From NCBI RefSeq assembly GCF_022605725.1, contig NC_065564.1:12440698-12504697 (forward strand): a DNA stretch of 64,000 nucleotides. Direction: 5' to 3'. Shown here piece after piece: positions 44,900-59,279 of this stretch; the first letter of the stretch is position 1; each line of letters begins with the position of its first letter. The translations under genes and the position numbers were made by a program. The notes beneath the pieces were generated by a model that saw only the letters and a list, made by a program, of their open reading frames with translations, had not been told where the DNA came from and searched no databases. The stretch is from Anthonomus grandis grandis. Lineage: Eukaryota; Arthropoda; Insecta; Coleoptera; Curculionidae.

Positions 44900-46850
44900 G
44901 ACAAAACCGTTGGATTTTTAAAGCTACTACTTATAGAAGCCGAGATACAGACTTCCAAACTTTAAGTTTTTGGTGCACATATATGGAAACCAAAAATTTG
45001 TATCTCGGTTAGTAAAAGAGCTACGACTTTGGGAATAGTCTCGTTGGATTCAGAACGTCGAAACTAAGACAAAACCGTTAGATTTTTAAAGCTAGTACTT
45101 ATAGAAGCCGAGATATAGACTTCCAAACTTTGGGTTTTTGGTGCACATATATGGAAACCAAAAATTTGTATCTCGGTTAGTAAAAGAGCTACGACTTTGG
45201 GAATAGTCTCGTTGGATTCAGAACGTCGAAACTAAGACAAAACCGTTGGATTTTTAAAGCTAGTACTTATAGAAGCCGAGATACAGACTTCCAAACTTTA
45301 AGTTTTTGGTGCACATATATGGAAACCAAAAATTTGTATCTCGGTTAGTAAAAGAGCTACGACTTTGGGAATAGTCTCGTTGGATTCAGAACGTCGAAAC
45401 TAAGACAAAACCGTTGGATTTTTAAAGCTAGTACTTATAGAAGCCGAGATACAGACTTCCAAACTTTAAGTTTTTGGTGCACATATATGGAAACCAAAAA
45501 TTTGTATCTCGGTTAGTAAAAGAGCTACGACTTTGGGAATAGTCTCGTTGGATTCAGAACATCGAAACTAAGACAAAACCGTTGGATTTTTAAAGCTAGT
45601 CCATATAGAAGCCGAGATACAGACTTCCAAACTTTTGGTTTTTGGTGCACATATATGGAAACCAAAAATTTGTATCTCGGTTAGTAAAAGAGCTATGACT
45701 TTAGAAATAGTTTCGTTGGATTTAGAACGTCGAAGCTAAGACGAAACCGTTGGATTTTTAAAGCTACTACTTATAGAAGCCGAGATGTCAACTTCCAAAC
45801 TTTTGGTTTTTGGTGCACATATATGGAAACCAAAAATTTGTATCTCGGTTAGTAAAAGAGCTACGACTTTGGGAATAGTCTCGTTGGATTTAGAGCGACA
45901 AAACTAAGACAAAACCGTTGGGTTTTTAAAGCTAGTACTTGTAGAAGCCGAGATACAGACTTCCAAACTTTAAGTTTTTGGTGCACATATATGGAAACCA
46001 AAAATTTGTATCTCGGTTAGTAAAGGAGCTACAACTTTGGGAATAGTCTTGTTGTATTCAGAACGTCGAAACTAAGACAAAACCGTTGGATTTTTAAAGC
46101 TAGTACTTATATAAGCCGAGATACAGACTTCCAAACTTTAAGTTTTTGGTGCACATATATGGAAACCAAAAATTTGTATCTCGGTTAGTAAAAGAGCTAC
46201 GACTTTGGGAATAGTCTCGTTGGATTCAGAACGTCAAAACTAAGATAAAACCGTTGGATTTTTAAAGCTAGTACTTATAGAAGCCGAGATACAGACTTCC
46301 AAACTTTGGGTTTTTGGTGCACATATATGGAAACCAAAAATTTGTATCTCGGTTAGTAAAAGAGCTACGACTTTGGGAATAGTCTCGTTGGATTCAGAAC
46401 GTCAAAACTAAGATAAAACCGTTGGATTTTTAAAGCTAGTACTTATAGAAGCCGAGATACAGACTTCCAAACTTTGGGTTTTTGGTGCACATATATGGAA
46501 ACCAAAAATTTGTATCTCGGTTAGTAAAAGAGCTACGACTTTGGGAATAGTCTCGTTGGATTCAGAACGTCAAAACTAAGATAAAACCGTTGGATTTTTA
46601 AAGCTAGTACTTATAGAAGCCGAGATACAGACTTCCAAACTTTGGGTTTTTGGTGCACATATATGGAAACCAAAAATTTGTATCTCGGTTAGTAAAAGAG
46701 CTACGACTTTGGGAATAGTCTCGTTGGATTCAGAACGTCAAAACTAAGATAAAACCGTTGGATTTTTAAAGCTAGTACTTATAGAAGCCGAGATACAGAC
46801 TTCCAAACTTTGGGTTTTTGGTGCACATATATGGAAACCAAAAATTTGTA
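44900..46850 (+). repeat. About 1.95-kb block, copied at 52.1-54.07 and 56.0-57.94 kb and partly at 50.1-51.4 kb
   Basis: The block contains GTTAGATTTTTAAAGC (45078, 52302, 56166), a GACGAAACCG monomer, CTTGTTGTATTC (46048, 50080, 50584, 53272, 57136, 58984) and a run of four nearly identical CTAAGATAAAACC monomers. Offsets are exact multiples of 168: 7,224 (43), 3,864 (23), 4,536 (27) and 2,688 (16). After the block the copies continue differently: CAGCTAGAAC after the copies at 46.85, 51.4 and 57.94 kb, but AAGCAACGAC after the one at 54.07 kb. Confidence 0.85.
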
Positions 46851-47364
46851 TCTCGGTTAGTAAAACAGCTAGAACTTTAAGAATAGTCTCGTTGGATTTG
46901 GGGCGACAAAACTAAGACAAAGCCGTTGAATTTTTAAAGCTAGTACTTATAGAAGCCGAGATACAGACTTCCAAACTTTGGGTTTTTGGTGCACATATAT
47001 GGAAACCAAAAATTTGTATCTCGGTTAGTAAAAAAACAACGACTTTGGGAGTAGTCTCGTTGGATTCAGAACGTCGAAACTAAGACAAAACCGTTGGATT
47101 TTTAAAGCTACTACTTATAGAAGCCGAGATACAGACTTCCAAACTTTGGGTTTTTGGTGCACATATATAGAAACCAAAAATCTGTATCTCGGTTAGTAAA
47201 AGAGCTACGACTTTGGGAATAGTCTCGTTGGATTCAGAACGTCGAAACTAAGACAAAACCGTTGGATTTTTAAAGCTACTACTTATAGAAGCCGAGATAC
47301 AGACTTCCAAACTTTAAGTTTTTGGTGCACATATATGGAAACCAAAAATTTGTATCTCGGTTAG

Positions 47365-48205
47365 TAAAAGAGCAACGACTTTGGGAATAGTCTCGTTGGA
47401 TTCAGAACGTCGAAACTAAGACAAAACCGTTGGATTTTTAAAGCTAGTACATATAGAAGCCGAGATACAGACTTCCAAACTTTGGGTTTTTGGTGCACAT
47501 ATATAGAAACCAAAAATCTGTATCTCGGTTAGTAAAAGAGCTACGACTTTGGGAATAGTCTCGTTGTATTCAGAGCGTCGAAACTAAGACAAAACCGTTG
47601 GATTTTTAAAGCTAGTACTTATAGAAGCCGAGATACAGACTTCCAAACTTTAAGTTTTTGGTGCACATATATGGAAACCAAAAATTTGTATCTCGGTTAG
47701 TAAAAGAGCAACGACTTTGGGAATAGTCTCGTTGGATTCAGAACGTCGAAACTAAGACAAAACCGTTGGATTTTTAAAGCTAGTACATATAGAAGCCGAG
47801 ATACAGACTTCCAAACTTTGGGTTTTTGGTGCACATATATAGAAACCAAAAATCTGTATCTCGGTTAGTAAAAGAGCTACGACTTTGGGAATAGTCTCGT
47901 TGTATTCAGAGCGTCGAAACTAAGACAAAACCGTTGGATTTTTAAAGCTAGTACTTATAGAAGCCGAGATACAGACTTCCAAACTTTAAGTTTTTGGTGC
48001 ACATATATGGAAACCAAAAATTTGTATCTCGGTTAGTAAAAGAGCAACGACTTTGGGAATAGTCTCGTTGGATTCAGAACGTCGAAACTAAGACAAAACC
48101 GTTGGATTTTTAAAGCTAGTACATATAGAAGCCGAGATACAGACTTCCAAACTTTGGGTTTTTGATGCACATATATAGAAAGCAAAAATTTATATCTCGG
48201 TTAGT
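47365..48205 (+). repeat. Short run of 336-bp dimers
   Basis: Monomers with GAGCAACGAC and GTACATATAG alternate with monomers with GTATTCAGAGCG and CTTTAAGTTTTT, for about two and a half dimers. The same dimer is amplified again at 54421-55765. Confidence 0.7.
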
Positions 48206-51200
48206 AAAGGAGCTACGACTTTGGGAATAGTCTCGTTGGATTCAGAACATCGAAACTAAGACAAAACCGTTGGATTGTTAAAGCTAGTACTTATAGAAGC
48301 CGCGATACAGACTTCCAAACTTTGGGTTTTTGATGCACATATATGGAAACCAAAAATTTGTATCTCGGTTAATAAACGAGCTACGACCTTGCAAATTATT
48401 TCGTTGGATTTAGAACGTCGAAGCTAAGACAAAACCGTTGGATTTTTAAAGCTAGTGCTTATAGAAGCCGAGATACAGACTTCGAAACTTTGCGTTTTTG
48501 GTGCACATATATGGAAACCAAAAATTTGTATCTCGGTTAGTAAAGGAGCTACGACTTTGGGAATAGTCTCGTTGGATTCAGAACGTCAAAACTAAGACAA
48601 AACCGTTGGATTTTTAAAGCTAGTGCTTATAGAAGCCGAGATACAGACTTCCAAACTTTGGGTTTTTGGTGCACATATATAGAAACCAAAAATTTGTATC
48701 TCGGTTAGTAAAGGAGCTACGACTTTGGGAATAGTCTCGTTGGATTCAGAACGTCAAAACTAAGACTAAACCGTTGGATTTTTAAAGCTAGTACTTATAG
48801 AAGCAGAGATACAGACTTCCAAACTTTGGGTTTTTGGTGCACATATATAGAAACCAAAAATTTGTATCTCGGTTAGTAAAGAAGCTACGACTTTGGGAAT
48901 AGTCTCGTTGGATTCAAAACGTCAAAGCTAAGACAAAACCGTTGGATTTTTAAAGCTAGTGCTTATAGAAGCCGAGATACAGACTTCCAAACTTTGGGTT
49001 TTTGGTGCACATATATGGAAACCAAAAATTTGTATCTCGGTTAGTAAAAGAGCTACGACTTTGGGAATAGTCTCGTTGGACTCAGAACATCGAAACTAAG
49101 ACAAAACCGTTGGATTTTTAAATCTAGTACTTATAGAAGCCGAGATACAGACTTCCAAACTTTGGGTTTTTGGTGCACATATATAGAAAGCAAAAATTTA
49201 TATCTCGGTTAGTAAAGGAGCTACGACTTTGGGAATAGTCTCGTTGGATTCAGAACATCGAAACTAAGACAAAACCGTTGGATTGTTAAAGCTAGTACTT
49301 ATAGAAGCCGCAATACAGACTTCCAAACTTTGGGTTTTTGATGCACATATATGGAAACCAAAAATTTGTATCTCGGTTAATAAAGGAGCTACGACCTTGC
49401 AAATTATTTCGTTGGATTTAGAACGTCGAAGATAAGACAAAACCGTTGGATTTTTAAAGCTAGTGCTTATAGAAGCCGAGATACAGACTTCGAAACTTTG
49501 CGTTTTTGGTGCACATATATGGAAACCAAAAATTTGTATCTCGGTTAGTAAAAGAGCTACGACTTTGGGAATAGTCTCGTTGGATTCAGAACATCGAAAC
49601 TAAGACAAAACCGTTGGATTTTTAAAGCTAGTCCATATAGAAGCCGAGATACAGACTTCCAAACTTTTGGTTTTTGGTGCACATATATGGAAACCAAAAA
49701 TTTGTATCTCGGTTAGTAAAAGAGCTATGACTTTAGAAATAGTTTCGTTGGATTTAGAACGTCGAAGCTAAGACAAAACCGTTGGATTTTTAAAGCTACT
49801 ACTTATAGAAGCCGAGATGTCAACTTCCAAACTTTTGGTTTTTGGTGCACATATATGGAAACCAAAAATTTGTATCTCGGTTAGTAAAAGAGCTACGACT
49901 TTGGGAATAGTCTCGTTGGATTTAGAGCGACAAAACTAAGACAAAACCGTTGGATTTTTAAAGCTACTACTTGTAGAAGCCGAGATACAGACTTCCAAAC
50001 TTTAAGTTTTTGGTGCACATATATGGAAACCAAAAATTTGTATCTCGGTTAGTAAAGGAGCTACAACTTTGGGAATAGTCTTGTTGTATTCAGAACGTCG
50101 AAACTAAGACAAAACCGTTGGATTTTTAAAGCTAGTACTTATATAAGCCGAGATACAGACTTCCAAACTTTAAGTTTTTGGTGCACATATATGGAAACCA
50201 AAAATTTGTATCTCGGTTAGTAAAAGAGCTACGACTTTGGGAATAGTCTCGTTGGATTCAGAACATCGAAACTAAGACAAAACCGTTGGATTTTTAAAGC
50301 TAGTCCATATAGAAGCCGAGATACAGACTTCCAAACTTTTGGTTTTTGGTGCACATATATGGAAACCAAAAATTTGTATCTCGGTTAGTAAAAGAGCTAC
50401 GACTTTGGGAATAGTCTCGTTGGATTTAGAGCGACAAAACTAAGACAAAACCGTTGGATTTTTAAAGCTACTACTTGTAGAAGCCGAGATACAGACTTCC
50501 AAACTTTAAGTTTTTGGTGCACATATATGGAAACCAAAAATTTGTATCTCGGTTAGTAAAGGAGCTACAACTTTGGGAATAGTCTTGTTGTATTCAGAAC
50601 GTCGAAACTAAGACAAAACCGTTGGATTTTTAAAGCTAGTACTTATATAAGCCGAGATACAGACTTCCAAACTTTAAGTTTTTGGTGCACATATATGGAA
50701 ACCAAAAATTTGTATCTCGGTTAGTAAAAGAGCTACGACTTTGGGAATAGTCTCGTTGGATTCAGAACGTCAAAACTAAGATAAAACCGTTGGATTTTTA
50801 AAGCTAGTACTTATAGAAGCCGAGATACAGACTTCCAAACTTTGGGTTTTTGGTGCACATATATGGAAACCAAAAATTTGTATCTCGGTTAGTAAAAGAG
50901 CTACGACTTTGGGAATAGTCTCGTTGGATTCAGAACGTCAAAACTAAGATAAAACCGTTGGATTTTTAAAGCTAGTACTTATAGAAGCCGAGATACAGAC
51001 TTCCAAACTTTGGGTTTTTGGTGCACATATATGGAAACCAAAAATTTGTATCTCGGTTAGTAAAAGAGCTACGACTTTGGGAATAGTCTCGTTGGATTCA
51101 GAACGTCAAAACTAAGATAAAACCGTTGGATTTTTAAAGCTAGTACTTATAGAAGCCGAGATACAGACTTCCAAACTTTGGGTTTTTGGTGCACATATAT

Positions 51201-54200
51201 GGAAACCAAAAATTTGTATCTCGGTTAGTAAAAGAGCTACGACTTTGGGAATAGTCTCGTTGGATTCAGAACGTCAAAACTAAGATAAAACCGTTGGATT
51301 TTTAAAGCTAGTACTTATAGAAGCCGAGATACAGACTTCCAAACTTTGGGTTTTTGGTGCACATATATGGAAACCAAAAATTTGTATCTCGGTTAGTAAA
51401 ACAGCTAGAACTTTAAGAATAGTCTCGTTGGATTTGGGGCGACAAAACTAAGACAAAGCCGTTGAATTTTTAAAGCTAGTACTTATAGAAGCCGAGATAC
51501 AGACTTCCAAACTTTGGGTTTTTGGTGCACATATATGGAAACCAAAAATTTGTATCTCGGTTAGTAAAAAAGCAACGACTTTGGGAGTAGTCTCGTTGGA
51601 TTCAGAACGTCGAAACTAAGACAAAACCGTTGGATTTTTAAAGCTAGTACATATAGAAGCCGAGATACAGACTTCCAAACTTTGGGTTTTTGGTGCACAT
51701 ATATAGAAACCAAAAATCTGTATCTCGGTTAGTAAAAGAGCTACGACTTTGGGAATAGTCTCGTTGGATTCAGAACGTCAAAACTAAGACAAAACCGTTG
51801 GATTTTTAAAGCTACTACTTATAGAAGCCGAGATACAGACTTCCAAACTTTAAGTTTTTGGTGCACATATATGGAAACCAAAAATTTGTATCTCGGTTAG
51901 TAAAAGAGCAACGACTTTGGGAGTAGTCTCGTTGGATTCAGAACGTCAAAACTAAGACAAAACCGTTGGATTTTTTAAGCTAGTACTTATAGAAGCCGAG
52001 ATGTCAACTTCCAAACTTTTGGTTTTTGGTGCACATATATGGAAACCAAAAATTTGTATCTCGGTTAGTAAAAAAGCAACGACTTTGGGAGTAGTCTCGT
52101 TGGATTCAGAACGTCGAAACTAAGACAAAACCGTTGGATTTTTAAAGCTACTACTTATAGAAGCCGAGATACAGACTTCCAAACTTTAAGTTTTTGGTGC
52201 ACATATATGGAAACCAAAAATTTGTATCTCGGTTAGTAAAAGAGCTACGACTTTGGGAATAGTCTCGTTGGATTCAGAACGTCGAAACTAAGACAAAACC
52301 GTTAGATTTTTAAAGCTAGTACTTATAGAAGCCGAGATATAGACTTCCAAACTTTGGGTTTTTGGTGCACATATATGGAAACCAAAAATTTGTATCTCGG
52401 TTAGTAAAAGAGCTACGACTTTGGGAATAGTCTCGTTGGATTCAGAACGTCGAAACTAAGACAAAACCGTTGGATTTTTAAAGCTAGTACTTATAGAAGC
52501 CGAGATACAGACTTCCAAACTTTAAGTTTTTGGTGCACATATATGGAAACCAAAAATTTGTATCTCGGTTAGTAAAAGAGCTACGACTTTGGGAATAGTC
52601 TCGTTGGATTCAGAACGTCGAAACTAAGACAAAACCGTTGGATTTTTAAAGCTAGTACTTATAGAAGCCGAGATACAGACTTCCAAACTTTAAGTTTTTG
52701 GTGCACATATATGGAAACCAAAAATTTGTATCTCGGTTAGTAAAAGAGCTACGACTTTGGGAATAGTCTCGTTGGATTCAGAACATCGAAACTAAGACAA
52801 AACCGTTGGATTTTTAAAGCTAGTCCATATAGAAGCCGAGATACAGACTTCCAAACTTTTGGTTTTTGGTGCACATATATGGAAACCAAAAATTTGTATC
52901 TCGGTTAGTAAAAGAGCTATGACTTTAGAAATAGTTTCGTTGGATTTAGAACGTCGAAGCTAAGACGAAACCGTTGGATTTTTAAAGCTACTACTTATAG
53001 AAGCCGAGATGTCAACTTCCAAACTTTTGGTTTTTGGTGCACATATATGGAAACCAAAAATTTGTATCTCGGTTAGTAAAAGAGCTACGACTTTGGGAAT
53101 ACTCTCGTTGGATTTAGAGCGACAAAACTAAGACAAAACCGTTGGGTTTTTAACGCTAGTACTTGTAGAAGCCGAGATACAGACTTCCAAACTTTAAGTT
53201 TTTGGTGCACATATATGGAAACCAAAAATTTGTATCTCGGTTAGTAAAGGAGCTACAACTTTGGGAATAGTCTTGTTGTATTCAGAACGTCGAAACTAAG
53301 ACAAAACCGTTGGATTTTTAAAGCTAGTACTTATATAAGCCGAGATACAGACTTCCAAACTTTAAGTTTTTGGTGCACATATATGGAAACCAAAAATTTG
53401 TATCTCGGTTAGTAAAAGAGCTACGACTTTGGGAATAGTCTCGTTGGATTCAGAACGTCAAAACTAAGATAAAACCGTTGGATTTTTAAAGCTAGTACTT
53501 ATAGAAGCCGAGATACAGACTTCCAAACTTTGGGTTTTTGGTGCACATATATGGAAACCAAAAATTTGTATCTCGGTTAGTAAAAGAGCTACGACTTTGG
53601 GAATAGTCTCGTTGGATTCAGAACGTCAAAACTAAGATAAAACCGTTGGATTTTTAAAGCTAGTACTTATAGAAGCCGAGATACAGACTTCCAAACTTTG
53701 GGTTTTTGGTGCACATATATGGAAACCAAAAATTTGTATCTCGGTTAGTAAAAGAGCTACGACTTTGGGAATAGTCTCGTTGGATTCAGAACGTCAAAAC
53801 TAAAATAAAACCGTTGGATTTTTAAAGCTAGTACTTATAGAAGCCGAGATACAGACTTCCAAACTTTGGGTTTTTGGTGCACATATATGGAAACCAAAAA
53901 TTTGTATCTCGGTTAGTAAAAGAGCTACGACTTTGGGAATAGTCTCGTTGGATTCAGAACGTCAAAACTAAGATAAAACCGTTGGATTTTTAAAGCTAGT
54001 ACTTATAGAAGCCGAGATACAGACTTCCAAACTTTGGGTTTTTGGTGCACATATATGGAAACCAAAAATTTGTATCTCGGTTAGTAAAAAAGCAACGACT
54101 TTGGGAGTAGTCTCGTTGGATTCAGAACGTCGAAACTAAGACAAAACCGTTGGATTTTTAAAGCTACTACTTATAGAAGCCGAGATACAGACTTCCAAAC

Positions 54201-54420
54201 TTTGGGTTTTTGGTGCACATATATAGAAACCAAAAATCTGTATCTCGGTTAGTAAAAGAGCTACGACTTTGGGAATAGTCTCGTTGGATTCAGAACGTCG
54301 AAACTAAGACAAAACCGTTGGATTTTTAAAGCTACTACTTATAGAAGCCGAGATACAGACTTCCAAACTTTAAGTTTTTGGTGCACATATATGGAAACCA
54401 AAAATTTGTATCTCGGTTAG

Positions 54421-55765
54421 TAAAAGAGCAACGACTTTGGGAATAGTCTCGTTGGATTCAGAACGTCGAAACTAAGACAAAACCGTTGGATTTTTAAAGC
54501 TAGTACATATAGAAGCCGAGATACAGACTTCCAAACTTTGGGTTTTTGGTGCACATATATAGAAACCAAAAATCTGTATCTCGGTTAGTAAAAGAGCTAC
54601 GACTTTGGGAATAGTCTCGTTGTATTCAGAGCGTCGAAACTAAGACAAAACCGTTGGATTTTTAAAGCTAGTACTTATAGAAGCCGAGATACAGACTTCC
54701 AAACTTTAAGTTTTTGGTGCACATATATGGAAACCAAAAATTTGTATCTCGGTTAGTAAAAGAGCAACGACTTTGGGAATAGTCTCGTTGGATTCAGAAC
54801 GTCGAAACTAAGACAAAACCGTTGGATTTTTAAAGCTAGTACATATAGAAGCCGAGATACAGACTTCCAAACTTTGGGTTTTTGGTGCACATATATAGAA
54901 ACCAAAAATCTGTATCTCGGTTAGTAAAAGAGCTACGACTTTGGGAATAGTCTCGTTGTATTCAGAGCGTCGAAACTAAGACAAAACCGTTGGATTTTTA
55001 AAGCTAGTACTTATAGAAGCCGAGATACAGACTTCCAAACTTTAAGTTTTTGGTGCACATATATGGAAACCAAAAATTTGTATCTCGGTTAGTAAAAGAG
55101 CAACGACTTTGGGAATAGTCTCGTTGGATTCAGAACGTCGAAACTAAGACAAAACCGTTGGATTTTTAAAGCTAGTACATATAGAAGCCGAGATACAGAC
55201 TTCCAAACTTTGGGTTTTTGGTGCACATATATAGAAACCAAAAATCTGTATCTCGGTTAGTAAAAGAGCTACGACTTTGGGAATAGTCTCGTTGTATTCA
55301 GAGCGTCGAAACTAAGACAAAACCGTTGGATTTTTAAAGCTACTACTTATAGAAGCCGAGATACAGACTTCCAAACTTTAAGTTTTTGGTGCACATATAT
55401 GGAAACCAAAAATTTGTATCTCGGTTAGTAAAAGAGCAACGACTTTGGGAATAGTCTCGTTGGATTCAGAACGTCGAAACTAAGACAAAACCGTTGGATT
55501 TTTAAAGCTAGTACATATAGAAGCCGAGATACAGACTTCCAAACTTTGGGTTTTTGGTGCACATATATAGAAACCAAAAATCTGTATCTCGGTTAGTAAA
55601 AGAGCTACGACTTTGGGAATAGTCTCGTTGTATTCAGAGCGTCGAAACTAAGACAAAACCGTTGGATTTTTAAAGCTAGTACTTATAGAAGCCGAGATAC
55701 AGACTTCCAAACTTTAAGTTTTTGGTGCACATATATGGAAACCAAAAATTTGTATCTCGGTTAGT
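54421..55765 (+). repeat. Four tandem copies of a 336-bp dimer
   Basis: Two monomer types alternate strictly. One has GAGCAACGAC, GTACATATAG and ATCTGTATCTCGG. The other has GAGCTACGAC, GTATTCAGAGCG and AAACTTTAAG. Dimers start at 54421, 54757, 55093 and 55429; the run ends at 55765. This is the simplest clear higher-order repeat in the window. Confidence 0.85.
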
Positions 55766-58700
55766 AAAAAAGCAACGACTTTGGGAGTAGTCTCGTTGGA
55801 TTCAGAACGTCGAAACTAAGACAAAACCGTTGAATTTTTAAAGCTAGTACTTATAGAAGCCGAGATACAGACTTCCAAACTTTGGGTTTTTGGTGCACAT
55901 ATATAGAAACCAAAAATCTGTATCTCGGTTAGTAAAAGAGCTACGACTTTGGGAATAGTCTCGTTGGATTCAGAACGTCGAAACTAAGACAAAACCGTTG
56001 GATTTTTAAAGCTACTACTTATAGAAGCCGAGATACAGACTTCCAAACTTTAAGTTTTTGGTGCACATATATGGAAACCAAAAATTTGTATCTCGGTTAG
56101 TAAAAGAGCTACGACTTTGGGAATAGTCTCGTTGGATTCAGAACGTCGAAACTAAGACAAAACCGTTAGATTTTTAAAGCTAGTACTTATAGAAGCCGAG
56201 ATATAGACTTCCAAACTTTGGGTTTTTGGTGCACATATATGGAAACCAAAAATTTGTATCTCGGTTAGTAAAAGAGCTACGACTTTGGGAATAGTCTCGT
56301 TGGATTCAGAACGTCGAAACTAAGACAAAACCGTTGGATTTTTAAAGCTAGTACTTATAGAAGCCGAGATACAGACTTCCAAACTTTAAGTTTTTGGTGC
56401 ACATATATGGAAACCAAAAATTTGTATCTCGGTTAGTAAAAGAGCTACGACTTTGGGAATAGTCTCGTTGGATTCAGAACGTCGAAACTAAGACAAAACC
56501 GTTGGATTTTTAAAGCTAGTACTTATAGAAGCCGAGATACAGACTTCCAAACTTTAAGTTTTTGGTGCACATATATGGAAACCAAAAATTTGTATCTCGG
56601 TTAGTAAAAGAGCTACGACTTTGGGAATAGTCTCGTTGGATTCAGAACATCGAAACTAAGACAAAACCGTTGGATTTTTAAAGCTAGTCCATATAGAAGC
56701 CGAGATACAGACTTCCAAACTTTTGGTTTTTGGTGCACATATATGGAAACCAAAAATTTGTATCTCGGTTAGTAAAAGAGCTATGACTTTAGAAATAGTT
56801 TCGTTGGATTTAGAACGTCGAAGCTAAGACGAAACCGTTGGATTTTTAAAGCTACTACTTATAGAAGCCGAGATGTCAACTTCCAAACTTTTGGTTTTTG
56901 GTGCACATATATGGAAACCAAAAATTTGTATCTCGGTTAGTAAAAGAGCTACGACTTTGGGAATAGTCTCGTTGGATTTAGAGCGACAAAACTAAGACAA
57001 AACCGTTGGGTTTTTAAAGCTAGTACTTGTAGAAGCCGAGATACAGACTTCCAAACTTTAAGTTTTTGGTGCACATATATGGAAACCAAAAATTTGTATC
57101 TCGGTTAGTAAAGGAGCTACAACTTTGGGAATAGTCTTGTTGTATTCAGAACGTCGAAACTAAGACAAAACCGTTGGATTTTTAAAGCTAGTACTTATAT
57201 AAGCCGAGATACAGACTTCCAAACTTTAAGTTTTTGGTGCACATATATGGAAACCAAAAATTTGTATCTCGGTTAGTAAAAGAGCTACGACTTTGGGAAT
57301 AGTCTCGTTGGATTCAGAACGTCAAAACTAAGATAAAACCGTTGGATTTTTAAAGCTAGTACTTATAGAAGCCGAGATACAGACTTCCAAACTTTGGGTT
57401 TTTGGTGCACATATATGGAAACCAAAAATTTGTATCTCGGTTAGTAAAAGAGCTACGACTTTGGGAATAGTCTCGTTGGATTCAGAACGTCAAAACTAAG
57501 ATAAAACCGTTGGATTTTTAAAGCTAGTACTTATAGAAGCCGAGATACAGACTTCCAAACTTTGGGTTTTTGGTGCACATATATGGAAACCAAAAATTTG
57601 TATCTCGGTTAGTAAAAGAGCTACGACTTTGGGAATAGTCTCGTTGGATTCAGAACGTCAAAACTAAGATAAAACCGTTAGATTTTTAAAGCTAGTACTT
57701 ATAGAAGCCGAGATACAGACTTCCAAACTTTGGGTTTTTGGTGCACATATATGGAAACCAAAAATTTGTATCTCGGTTAGTAAAAGAGCTACGACTTTGG
57801 GAATAGTCTCGTTGGATTCAGAACGTCAAAACTAAGATAAAACCGTTGGATTTTTAAAGCTAGTACTTATAGAAGCCGAGATACAGACTTCCAAACTTTG
57901 GGTTTTTGGTGCACATATATGGAAACCAAAAATTTGTATCTCGGTTAGTAAAACAGCTAGAACTTTAAGAATAGTCTCGTTGGATTTGGGGCGACAAAAC
58001 TAAGACAAAGCCGTTGAATTTTTAAAGCTAGTACTTATAGAAGCCGAGATACAGACTTCCAAACTTTGGGTTTTTGGTGCACATATATGGAAACCAAAAA
58101 TTTGTATCTCGGTTAGTAAAAAAGCAACGACTTTGGGAGTAGTCTCGTTGGATTCAGAACGTCGAAACTAAGACAAAACCGTTGGATTTTTAAAGCTAGT
58201 ACATATAGAAGCCGAGATACAGACTTCCAAACTTTGGGTTTTTGGTGCACATATATAGAAACCAAAAATCTGTATCTCGGTTAGTAAAAGAGCTACGACT
58301 TTGGGAATAGTCTCGTTGGATTCAGAACGTCGAAACTAAGACAAAACCGTTGGATTTTTAAAGCTACTACTTATAGAAGCCGAGATACAGACTTCCAAAC
58401 TTTAAGTTTTTGGTGCACATATATGGAAACCAAAAATTTGTATCTCGGTTAGTAAAAGAGCAACGACTTTGGGAATAGTCTCGTTGGATTCAGAACGTCG
58501 AAACTAAGACAAAACCGTTGGATTTTTAAAGCTAGTACATATAGAAGCCGAGATACAGACTTCCAAACTTTGGGTTTTTGGTGCACATATATAGAAACCA
58601 AAAATCTGTATCTCGGTTAGTAAAAGAGCTACGACTTTGGGAATAGTCTCGTTGTATTCAGAGCGTCATAACTAAGACAAAACCGTTGGATTTTTAAAGC

Positions 58701-59279
58701 TAGTACTTATAGAAGCCGAGATACAGACTTCCAAACTTTAAGTTTTTGGTGCACATATATGGAAACCAAAAATTTGTATCTCGGTTAGTAAAAGAGCTAC
58801 GACTTTGGGAATAGTCTCGTTGTATTCAGAGCGTCGAAACTAAGACAAAACCGTTGGATTTTTAAAGCTAGTACTTATAGAAGCCGAGATACAGACTTCC
58901 AAACTTTAAGTTTTTGGTGCACATATATGGAAACCAAAAATTTGTATCTCGGTTAGTAAAGGAGCTACAACTTTGCGAATAGTCTTGTTGTATTCAGAAC
59001 GTCGAAACTAAGACAAAACCGTTGGATTTTTAAAGCTAGTACTTATATAAGCCGAGATACAGACTTCCAAACTTTAAGTTTTTGGTGCACATATATGGAA
59101 ACCAAAAATTTGTATCTCGGTTAGTAAAAGAGCTACGACTTTGGGAATAGTCTCGTTGGATTCAGAACGTCAAAACTAAGATAAAACCGTTGGATTTTTA
59201 AAGCTAGTACTTATAGAAGCCGAGATACAGACTTCCTAACTTTGGGTTTTTGGTGCACATATATGGAAACCAAAAATTT

